Assembly: GCF_030143255.1 (NCBI RefSeq) | Contig: NZ_JARJNR010000003.1 | Location: 124,001-188,000 of the forward strand | Source of the DNA: Frigidibacter sp. SD6-1 | GTDB taxonomy: Bacteria; Pseudomonadota; Alphaproteobacteria; Rhodobacterales; Rhodobacteraceae | Direction of reading: 5' to 3' | Length of the DNA: 64,000 bases | In this document: one piece after another, positions 52,767 to 60,318 of the stretch | Numbering within the stretch: position 1 is the stretch's first letter | Layout: every line of letters begins with the position of its first letter | Program-made: the position numbers and the translations under genes | The notes under the pieces: generated by a model | What the model was told of the DNA's origin: nothing | Database searches by the model: none | Seen by the model: only the letters and a program-made list of their open reading frames with translations

Positions 52767-54919
52767 GCGCCGCCCCGCCGCCAGCGGTGCAGACTTTCGA
52801 GAAGGCTCAGGGCGCGCGGGTTGACATGGGCCTTGCGCCATTCGCCCGCGGCATATTTGTTCGCCTCGGCGAAGGTCGGGTAGGAATGGATCGTGCCGAG
52901 TATCTTGTTCAGCCCCAGCCCGTGCTTCATTGCCAGAACGAATTCGGCCAAAAGGTCGCCCGCATGCTCGCCGACGATGGTGGCGCCGAGGATGCGGTCC
53001 TTGCCGGGCGCGGTCAGCACCTTGACGAAGCCGTGGGCGGAACCGTCCGCGATGGCGCGGTCCAGATCGTCGATCCCGTAGCGCGTCACCTCGTAAGCGA
53101 TGCCCTGCGCCTTCGCCTCGGTCTCGTTCAGACCGACGCGGGCGATCTCGGGGTCGAGGAAGGTGGTGGCGGGCATCACCCGGTAATCGGCGCGGAAGCG
53201 TTTCGCGAAACCGAAGAGCGCGTTCACCGTAGCGAACCAGGCCTGATGGGCGGCGGCATGGGTGAACTGGTAGGGCCCCGCCGCATCGCCCGCCGCATAG
53301 ATGTTGGGGTACAGCGTTTCGAGATAGTCGTTTGTCTCGATCACCCGGCCCGCCGGGATACCCAGTTCATCGAGCCCGTAGCCCTTGAGCCGCGCCGCGC
53401 GGCCGACGGCGACGATCAGATCGTCGAAGGCGAGGCGGCGGCGGGTGTCGCCCGTCTCGACCTCGATCCACTTCTCGCCGTCCGCGCGCCCGCAGGACAG
53501 CGCCTTGTGACCGGTCAGCACCTCGACCCCGTCCTCTTCCAGCCGCGCGCGGGCGAAGGCCGAAACCTCCTCGTCCTCGCGGATCAAAAGCCGCTGCGCC
53601 ATCTCGATCAGCGTGACATGCGAGCCGAGCCGCGCGAAGCTTTGCGCCAGCTCCAAGCCGATCGGACCGCCGCCGAGGATGGCGAGGCGCTTCGGCGCCT
53701 CGGTGCGGATAGCGAATGCCTCCCACAAACTATCCGAGGTCAGATAGCCCACCTCGTCAAGCCCGGGCAGCGGCGGCACGAAGGGGGCAGCCCCCGTCGC
53801 CAGCACGATGGCGCGCGCGGTCAGACGGCTTTCGCCGCCGTCCTTGGCGGCGATCGCCACCGTCCAGGGATCGACCAGGCGGGCGTGGCCTTCGCGGACT
53901 TCGACACCGAGGCCTTGGTAACGTTCGATGGAATCATGCGGCTCGATGGCGCGGATAACCGCGCCGATCCGGGCGAAGACGGCCGGGAAACTAACCCGCG
54001 CCGGGCTGGTCGTGATCCCGAAGCCTTCGGCCTTGCCGATCTGGCGGGCCAGTTTCGCCGAGCGGATCAGCGCCTTTGAGGGCACGCAGCCGTAGTTCAG
54101 GCAGTCACCGCCCATCCGGTGCCCCTCGATCAGCGTCACCTTGGCCTTCACGGCGGCCGCGATATAGGCCGAGACGAGCCCGGCGGCGCCCGCGCCGATC
54201 ACGATCAGGTTGCGGTCGAACCGCCGGGGCCGCTGCCAGCCGGCATAGACCTTGCGGCGCTGAAGCGTGGCGATGAAGGCGCGCGCGATCCAGGGAAAGA
54301 TGCCGAGAAGGACGAAGGACAGGATCAGCGCGGGCGAGAGGATGCCCGAAAGACTGTCGATCGCCGCAAGCCGCGTGCCCGCATTCACATAGACGGCGGT
54401 GCCCGCCAGCATGCCAAGCTGGCTGACCCAGTAGAAGGTCAGGGGCCGGATGGTCGTGAGACCCATGAGGAGGTTGATCGCGAAGAAGGGAATCGCCGGG
54501 ATGAGCCGCAGGGTGAAAAGGTAAAAGCTGCCGTCGCGGGCGAAGCCCTGGTTCACCGCCTTCAGCCGGTCGCCGAGCCGCACGTGCACCCAGTCGCGCA
54601 GGAAATAGCGCGCGGCGAGGAAGGCGAGCGTGGCGCCGATGGCCGAGGCGAAGGAGACGAGGAGGAGCCCGCCCCAGAAGCCGAAGAGCGCGCCTGCGGC
54701 GAGCGTCATCCAGACGGCGAGCGGCAGTGACAGGGCGGTGACCGCGACATAGGCGGCGAAGAAGATCGCGGCGACGGTCACCGGTGCCGCGGCCCGTGCC
54801 GCCTCGATCCGGGCAAGCTCGGTGCGGACATCGGCGAGGCTGCCGATCTCGGGCCCGTACAGGCTATAGAGGATCAGGATGGCAAGCGCGGCACCAAGGA
54901 AGATCAGCGGTCTTTTCAA
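52763..54919 (-). CDS. Fused TVP38/DedA-like membrane protein and flavoprotein disulfide reductase
   Basis: A TTG start at 54919 with a perfect GGAGAGG site 5 bases upstream gives 718 aa; the frame opens further to 55087 but that segment looks non-coding. Residues 1-220 are a TVP38/TMEM64 (VTT) membrane domain, including LRLIPAIPFFAINLLMG. Residues about 236-718 are a pyridine nucleotide-disulfide reductase with FAD motif VIGAGAAGLVSA, redox pair GGDCLNYGCVPSK (Cys273, Cys278), NAD motif GGGPIGLELA and the C-terminal dimerisation domain. It is first of the ynj-like operon. Confidence 0.9.
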   Translation of the reverse strand: MKRPLIFLGAALAILILYSLYGPEIGSLADVRTELARIEAARAAAPVTVAAIFFAAYVAVTALSLPLAVWMTLAAGALFGFWGGLLLVSFASAIGATLAFLAARYFLRDWVHVRLGDRLKAVNQGFARDGSFYLFTLRLIPAIPFFAINLLMGLTTIRPLTFYWVSQLGMLAGTAVYVNAGTRLAAIDSLSGILSPALILSFVLLGIFPWIARAFIATLQRRKVYAGWQRPRRFDRNLIVIGAGAAGLVSAYIAAAVKAKVTLIEGHRMGGDCLNYGCVPSKALIRSAKLARQIGKAEGFGITTSPARVSFPAVFARIGAVIRAIEPHDSIERYQGLGVEVREGHARLVDPWTVAIAAKDGGESRLTARAIVLATGAAPFVPPLPGLDEVGYLTSDSLWEAFAIRTEAPKRLAILGGGPIGLELAQSFARLGSHVTLIEMAQRLLIREDEEVSAFARARLEEDGVEVLTGHKALSCGRADGEKWIEVETGDTRRRLAFDDLIVAVGRAARLKGYGLDELGIPAGRVIETNDYLETLYPNIYAAGDAAGPYQFTHAAAHQAWFATVNALFGFAKRFRADYRVMPATTFLDPEIARVGLNETEAKAQGIAYEVTRYGIDDLDRAIADGSAHGFVKVLTAPGKDRILGATIVGEHAGDLLAEFVLAMKHGLGLNKILGTIHSYPTFAEANKYAAGEWRKAHVNPRALSLLESLHRWRRGGA

Positions 54920-55161
54920 CGGGCCTCTCCGGTCGCACCGCCATGGCGGCGGCGGGTTTCGCCCTTTATGGCGGCGGGGCGGGGCCCGCGCCAAGGTGAT
55001 TGCAGCCTTCTGTCCAAGACGTGATCGGTTGCAACATCGCCGTGAAGGAGGGCGCAGGGTGCCGGGGCAGCTCGTCGAGCATTTCATGCACTCCTCGCGA
55101 GGGCCGCTGCCCGCCCGACGAGAAACGAAGTGCCCGAGGAGGTGCCGCCGCCGACGCGCGG
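54920..55161. other. Gap between the flavoprotein fusion gene and the flagellar operon
   Basis: A 242-base region holding the upstream sequence of the fusion gene and the end of the flagellar operon. A degenerate GGCAGCTCGTCGAGC element (about 55064-55100) recalls the repeats at 23162 and 48566. I see no clear promoter or terminator with a T-run. Confidence 0.4.
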
Positions 55162-55551
55162 TCAGCGATCTCCGGATCGGTCGGGCGGCCGCGAACGCTC
55201 CAGCCGGTCCGCGATCCGGTCAAGCACCGTCGCACGGCCGAAGGACAGGGCCGCCGCGGCGCGCAGGGTTTCGCGCTCGTCCGCGATCCGGGCGATCCGC
55301 GCCTCGAGCGCGGCCTTCGCCCGCTCAGACAGGACCAGATGCATGTCGAGCGCGCGGAAGGTCGGCAGGTCGGGCTCGGCCACGGCCTTGCGGACCTCGG
55401 CCGCCAGCGCCTGTGCCAGCTCCTCGCGTGCCCGCTCGGTGGCGGCAAGGCGGGCGGAGACCGCCGAGAGCGCGGCAAGGTCGCTGTCGCGCCGGGCATC
55501 GGCCACGCGTTTCAGCCGCGCAAGCTGGCGGGTGCGGTCGGCGGGGGTCAT
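55162..55551 (-). CDS. FliJ-like coiled-coil flagellar protein (hypothetical)
   Basis: A 129-aa mostly helical protein rich in Ala, Arg and Glu with heptad-like repeats throughout (ALSAVSARLAATERAREELAQ). It overlaps flhB by ATGA and ends the flagellar export operon. Position and coiled-coil character resemble FliJ, a chaperone-like stalk in the export ATPase complex, but I see no sequence motif that proves it. Confidence 0.65.
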   Translation of the reverse strand: MTPADRTRQLARLKRVADARRDSDLAALSAVSARLAATERAREELAQALAAEVRKAVAEPDLPTFRALDMHLVLSERAKAALEARIARIADERETLRAAAALSFGRATVLDRIADRLERSRPPDRSGDR

Positions 55552-56642
55552 TTCGCGCCTCGCCCGCTACGCTCGCGGGCGCGGCGGCGCATCCGCTCGG
55601 CATAGCGGATCGCGGCGGCAACCGGGGCGTAGTGGTCGGGCCGGATCTCGCGCCCGATCTCGACGGTCGCATGGATCGCCCGCGCGGTCGGCGGGTCGGA
55701 ATGGATCGGCACGCCTGCTGTCGCCGCCGCCTCGCGGATGCGGGCGGCAATCTCGTCCACGCCCTTGGCAAGGCAGAGGGGCGCCCGGCCGCTCGCGCGG
55801 TTCCATTTCAGCGCCACTGCATAATGGGTCGGGTTCACCACCACCACGTCGGCCTTCGGCACATCGGCGAGCATCCGGTTCATCGCGATTTCTTCCGCGC
55901 GGCGGCGGCGATGACCCTTCATATGCGGGTCGCCCTCGGATTGCTTGAATTCCTCCATCAGCTCCTGGCGGCTCATCTTGTTGCGGCGCAGATGTTCGAG
56001 CTTCTGCCAGCCGAAATCCGCAAGCCCGATCACAAGGGCAATCGCCGCGACCAGCATGAGAAAGCGCAGGAGAAGCCCGACCATCACCGCCGACACCGCG
56101 CCCGAGGGCAGGGCGGCGGTCGTCATGATCTCGTCCATGTTGCGCAAGAGGAACCAGCCCAGAAGGCAGCCGGTTACCACAAGCTTCACCGCGCTTTTGC
56201 CGAATTCGAACAGGCCCGCCCGGCCGAATTTCTGCTTGGCGTTCTGCAAAGGGTCGATGCGGCTGAGTTTGGGCGCAAGCTTTTCCCCGGCGAACACCAG
56301 CCCCCGTTGGGCAATGAGGGTCAGAAGCGCGGCAAGCCCCGGCAAGAGGAGGAAAGGCAGGACCGGCAGGACCATCGCCACAGCCCAGCCCGCGACATAA
56401 GCGCCGGAGGGCGCGCCTGCGGCGGCGCCCGTCAGGGCGAAGCCGCCCAGATAGGCCTCCGCCCGGTCGCCGAAGGCGATCAGCAGTTTCGCCCCCGCGA
56501 AGGCCGACAGCGCCAGAAACCCCGTCATGCCGCCCGCGTAGGTCAGATCGGCCGACCGCGCCAGATCGCCGCGCGCGCGGGCATCGTCGAGCTTCTTCTG
56601 CGTCGGCTCGTGTTCGCGGCTGGCGTCGTCCTCGCCGCTCAT
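55548..56642 (-). CDS. flhB: Flagellar export switch protein FlhB
   Basis: The 364-aa protein has four membrane helices (about 32-210) and a cytoplasmic domain with the autocleavage site NPTH (270-273). FlhB switches the flagellar type III export gate from rod/hook to filament substrates. Start overlaps the fliR stop and stop overlaps the FliJ-like gene. Confidence 0.96.
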   Translation of the reverse strand: MSGEDDASREHEPTQKKLDDARARGDLARSADLTYAGGMTGFLALSAFAGAKLLIAFGDRAEAYLGGFALTGAAAGAPSGAYVAGWAVAMVLPVLPFLLLPGLAALLTLIAQRGLVFAGEKLAPKLSRIDPLQNAKQKFGRAGLFEFGKSAVKLVVTGCLLGWFLLRNMDEIMTTAALPSGAVSAVMVGLLLRFLMLVAAIALVIGLADFGWQKLEHLRRNKMSRQELMEEFKQSEGDPHMKGHRRRRAEEIAMNRMLADVPKADVVVVNPTHYAVALKWNRASGRAPLCLAKGVDEIAARIREAAATAGVPIHSDPPTARAIHATVEIGREIRPDHYAPVAAAIRYAERMRRRARERSGRGAK

Positions 56643-57415
56643 CGCGGCACCGCGAACGGATCGGCGAGGATCGCGTCGAACGCCCCCTTCCAGAGGCCGA
56701 GCATCAGCGGCGCGGCGACCGCCAGCATGACAAGCGCCCCTGCCGTCAGCGCAGGCGCGCCGACGAAGGCGACCATCAGCGACGGCATCGCCCGGTTGAT
56801 GACGCCGAGTGCCACATTATAGAGAAGCGCCGCCACCACGAAGGGCGCGGCCAGACTGAAGGCCAGCGCGAAGGCCTGCGACATCTGGCCCACCGTCCAG
56901 CTCTTCAGGAGCGCCGCACCCGGTACTGTCCCTGCGGGAAGGGCCTCGTAGGACAGGATCATCGCCCCCGCCGCGCGGACATGCAGGCCGGACAGGACGG
57001 CGAGGCACAGCGCCGACATCACGAACAGATGCGCCATCGCGGGCATCGGTTCGCCCTGTACCCCGAACATCTGCGAGAGCGACCCCGATTGCGCCGCGAT
57101 CCCACCCGCCATCTCGAGTGCCAGAAGGAACAGTCGGACGACGAGCCCGAGCGCCAGCCCGTTCGCGGTCTCTGCCATCAAGAACAAGACATAGGCCGCG
57201 ACCGTGCCGCCCGGAGGGGCGATCCTCGCCTCGACCGCCGGGGCAACGATCGCGGTGAAGGCGAGCGCGAGCGCGAGCCGGATGCGGGCGGGTACGGCGC
57301 GCTCGCCGAAGGCGGGCAGAAGCGCCATTACCGCGCCCAGGCGCAGAAAAACCAGACCCGCGATCAGCAAGGGGCCGTCAAGGGCGGCGAGGATTGCCTC
57401 CTGCATGTCCGTCAT
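56639..57415 (-). CDS. fliR: Flagellar export gate protein FliR
   Basis: A 258-aa membrane protein with several long hydrophobic helices and the FliR features FLRLGAVMALLPAFGERAVPAR and NVALGVINRAMPSLMVAFVG. FliR is part of the FliPQR export gate. ATGA overlaps join it to flhA upstream and flhB downstream. Confidence 0.95.
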   Translation of the reverse strand: MTDMQEAILAALDGPLLIAGLVFLRLGAVMALLPAFGERAVPARIRLALALAFTAIVAPAVEARIAPPGGTVAAYVLFLMAETANGLALGLVVRLFLLALEMAGGIAAQSGSLSQMFGVQGEPMPAMAHLFVMSALCLAVLSGLHVRAAGAMILSYEALPAGTVPGAALLKSWTVGQMSQAFALAFSLAAPFVVAALLYNVALGVINRAMPSLMVAFVGAPALTAGALVMLAVAAPLMLGLWKGAFDAILADPFAVPR

Positions 57416-59484
57416 GCCGCCACCAGCCCGACGATGGCGGGCTTCGCATCGCCGCCCACCTCCTCGTAGGACAGGACCGGCGTCGTCAGACCCTTGGCCC
57501 CGAGCGCGGTCTTCAGGAACCGCCGCCTGCGGGCCGAGGTGATCAGGGCGGGGAAAATCCCCTTCTCGCCGGCCTTCGCCACCTTCTCGGCCACGTTCGC
57601 GGCCAGCCGGTTGAACTTCTCTGGCGGCAGGGCAACGTCATGGGCGCCCTCGACCTGATAGGTGCGGAACATCTCTTCCCATTCCGGGGCAAGCTGCAGA
57701 AGCGGCAAGGTTCCGTCCTCGCGCCGCATCTCGGCCACCAGCTGGAAGCCCAATCTGCGCCGCACATGTTCGCAAATCGCCTCGGGCGCGCCGAGGCCAC
57801 GGGCCTCGGCAATCGATTCAAGGATCAGGGGCAGGTTGCGGATCGAGATCCGCTCCTCCAGCAAAAGGCGCAGCACGGCCAGAAGCATGTCGACCGGCAC
57901 CTTGTCGGGGATCAGCTCGTCGAACAGCCGCTTTGCCGCCTCGGCGCGCGCCGGGTCGGACAGCGAGGTGCATTCGTCGAGAAGCCGCCTCAGCCCCTTC
58001 AGCGTCAGAAGCCGGGCGAAATTGCGCTTCACCACTTCCAGAAGATGCGTCGCCAGCACCTCGGTCGGGCCGACGACAGTGATGCCCGCCAGCGCCGCCT
58101 CCTCCTGCCGGTCGGCGGGGATCCAGCGGGCGGGTGCACCATAGACGGGTTCGCGCACATCACCACCGGGCGGCAGCGCGGCATCGTCGCCGGAAAGAAG
58201 CGCCATCACCTGATCGGGATGGATGCGGTCGCGGGCCTGTTCCACCCCCTGGATGCGGATCCGGTACATGCCGTCGCCCAGCGTGGAATCGTCGGTCAGC
58301 CGGATTTCCGGCAGGATCAGGCCATAGGTCGTGGCGACATGGCTGCGCATGTTGGCGATGCGCGCGTCAAGGCCGGTCGCGGGGTCGAGGACCATGGCCA
58401 CAAGGCTCGGGGAGAACTCCACATGGATGTCGTCAAGGTCGAGCAGATCGCCCATCGTCCGCCGCCGCGCCGGTTCGACCGGCAGGGCCTGCACCCGCCC
58501 GCGCTCGGCGGCCTCGCCTTCCGCCTGCCATTGCCGCCAGCCGACGAAGCCGAGGATCGCGGCGCCGATGATGAAGGGCAGGAAGGGCAGGCCAGGGACC
58601 AGGGCGAAGAGCGCCATCAAAAAGGCCACGGTGCCAAGCGCCAGCGGGTGGCGCCCGAGTTGGCGCAGGATGTCGCGGTCGGCAGACCCCTTGGTGCCGC
58701 CGCGCGACAGAAGGAGCGCCGAGGCGATGGAGATGATGACGGCAGGGATCTGGCTGACGAGCCCGTCGCCGACGGTGAGGATCGCGTAGGTTTCAAGCGC
58801 ACGACCGACCGGCATGCCATGGGCGCCCACGCCGATAGACAGTCCGACGACGAGGTTCAGAAGCGTGATCAAGAGCCCCGCCACCGCGTCGCCCTTGACG
58901 AATTTCGATGCCCCGTCGAGCGAGCCGAAGAAGGTCGTTTCCGCCTGTTCCCGCTCGCGCCGCGCCTTGGCCTCGGCATGGTCGATGGCGCCCGCATTCA
59001 TGTCGGCGTCGATGGCCAGCTGCCGGCCCGGCATGCCGTCAAGCGCGAAACGCGCGCCCACTTCGGCCATGCGCCCCGCGCCTTTGGTGATGACGATGAA
59101 ATTGACGATCATCAGGACGCCGAACACCACGAGCCCGATCAGGACCGAGCCCGACATGATGAACATGGCAAAGCCCTCGATCACCTCGCCGGCCGCTGCC
59201 GTGCCGGTATGACCCTCGCCGATGATGAGCTTGGTCGAAGAGACGTTGAGCGCGAGCCTGAGCATCAGCGAGGCGAGAAGGATCGTCGGGAAGGCCGAAA
59301 AATCGAGCGGCCGTTCGATGAAAAGCGTGATGGTGAAAATGAGGATCGCGATGGCGAAAGAGGCGGCCAGCCCGATGTCCAGCACCCAGGCGGGCATCGG
59401 CAGGATCATCATCGCGATGACCGCCATCATCGCGAGCGCCAGAAGCACCGTCGGCTGGAAGATCTTCGGCGCGGCCTCGCTCAT
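57412..59484 (-). CDS. flhA: Flagellar export gate protein FlhA
   Basis: I place the start at the ATG 59484, which overlaps the stop of the lytic transglycosylase gene and gives 690 aa. The frame opens into the transglycosylase gene but that part is a shadow. The N-terminal membrane domain (about 15-315) contains LASLMLRLALNVSSTKLI and GDGLVSQIPAVIIS, followed by the large cytoplasmic domain (about 330-690). FlhA is the export gate that receives substrates. Confidence 0.97.
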   Translation of the reverse strand: MSEAAPKIFQPTVLLALAMMAVIAMMILPMPAWVLDIGLAASFAIAILIFTITLFIERPLDFSAFPTILLASLMLRLALNVSSTKLIIGEGHTGTAAAGEVIEGFAMFIMSGSVLIGLVVFGVLMIVNFIVITKGAGRMAEVGARFALDGMPGRQLAIDADMNAGAIDHAEAKARREREQAETTFFGSLDGASKFVKGDAVAGLLITLLNLVVGLSIGVGAHGMPVGRALETYAILTVGDGLVSQIPAVIISIASALLLSRGGTKGSADRDILRQLGRHPLALGTVAFLMALFALVPGLPFLPFIIGAAILGFVGWRQWQAEGEAAERGRVQALPVEPARRRTMGDLLDLDDIHVEFSPSLVAMVLDPATGLDARIANMRSHVATTYGLILPEIRLTDDSTLGDGMYRIRIQGVEQARDRIHPDQVMALLSGDDAALPPGGDVREPVYGAPARWIPADRQEEAALAGITVVGPTEVLATHLLEVVKRNFARLLTLKGLRRLLDECTSLSDPARAEAAKRLFDELIPDKVPVDMLLAVLRLLLEERISIRNLPLILESIAEARGLGAPEAICEHVRRRLGFQLVAEMRREDGTLPLLQLAPEWEEMFRTYQVEGAHDVALPPEKFNRLAANVAEKVAKAGEKGIFPALITSARRRRFLKTALGAKGLTTPVLSYEEVGGDAKPAIVGLVAA

Positions 59485-60239
59485 TCGGTGACGATCTCTG
59501 TCTCGGCGGGCTGCGCCGGGGCGCCGAAGAGCGCGCCGCGCGCGCCGTTGCCGATCGGCACGAGCGAGCCGAGCCCGCCCGCGCTGCCCGCCTGCAGCAG
59601 CGGGTAATTGTTGATGCGCGGCACCTCGCTTTCGGCCGCGTAGGCGGCCAGAACGATATCGGGAATCTCCGGTATCTCCTCGCCATAGCGGGCGATCAGG
59701 TCGTTTCGGAACCGGCTGAAGCGCGCGGCATAGCGGTTGGCATATTCGGGCGTGCGGGAATGGTAGGCGCCCGCTGCCGCCTCCCACGACCCCTGTTCGC
59801 TGTAGAGCGACTTTAGGAAGCGCGCGGCATAGCGGGCGTTCACCATCGGATCGAACATCTCGTCGATCGAGGCGAAATGCTCCCCATGCCATTTGTAGTT
59901 TATCTGGAAGCAGCCCACATCGAAACTGCGCGCGCCGCGCGCGAATTCCTTTTCGGCATAGGCCAGCGCCTCCTCGTTTGTGTCGAACCAGTGGCCCGCG
60001 CCTTCCATGTTCACCGTCCAGGGCCACGGACGGAAGGCGCCTTCGCGCTTGCGCCCGGTCTCGTTGAGGGAGATTGCATTAAGGACCGAGAGCGGCACGC
60101 CTTCCTCGGCGGCGGCCTGCTGGGCGGCATATTCGCAGAAGAGCGCGGGATCGGCGTCGGTCGTCCCGGCGGTGGCGCCGGTGCCCGGCGCGAGGCAGAG
60201 CAAAGCCAGAAGTCTCATCACGCTGCCCATTCCGGCCAT
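59481..60239 (-). CDS. Lytic transglycosylase, flagellar SltF-like
   Basis: A 252-aa periplasmic protein with N-terminal signal segment; the start could be codon 1, 4 or 8 (60239, 60230 or 60218), with codon 8 beginning right at the hydrophobic core. The transglycosylase domain shows catalytic Glu60 (ISLNETGRK), GCFQINYKWHG and YHSRTPEYANRY. Its position inside a flagellar operon matches SltF, which opens peptidoglycan for the flagellar rod in Rhodobacter. Confidence 0.88.
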   Translation of the reverse strand: MAGMGSVMRLLALLCLAPGTGATAGTTDADPALFCEYAAQQAAAEEGVPLSVLNAISLNETGRKREGAFRPWPWTVNMEGAGHWFDTNEEALAYAEKEFARGARSFDVGCFQINYKWHGEHFASIDEMFDPMVNARYAARFLKSLYSEQGSWEAAAGAYHSRTPEYANRYAARFSRFRNDLIARYGEEIPEIPDIVLAAYAAESEVPRINNYPLLQAGSAGGLGSLVPIGNGARGALFGAPAQPAETEIVTE

Positions 60240-60318
60240 CCCTGCAATTCTTGCATGCGGCGAGGCTAGGGCGTGGGCGTTGAGATTCGGTAACCGTCGG
60301 CGCGGGTCTGGCGCGACC

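Noticed and set aside
54920-55087. ATG start for the TVP38-reductase fusion at 55087
   Set aside because: The added residues are Arg/Pro/Cys-rich and unlike a membrane protein N-terminus, whereas TTG at 54919 has a perfect ribosome site directly before the first helix.
57394-59607. 737-codon plus-strand open frame opposite flhA
   Set aside because: Shadow of a well-supported flhA gene; no domain can be recognised.
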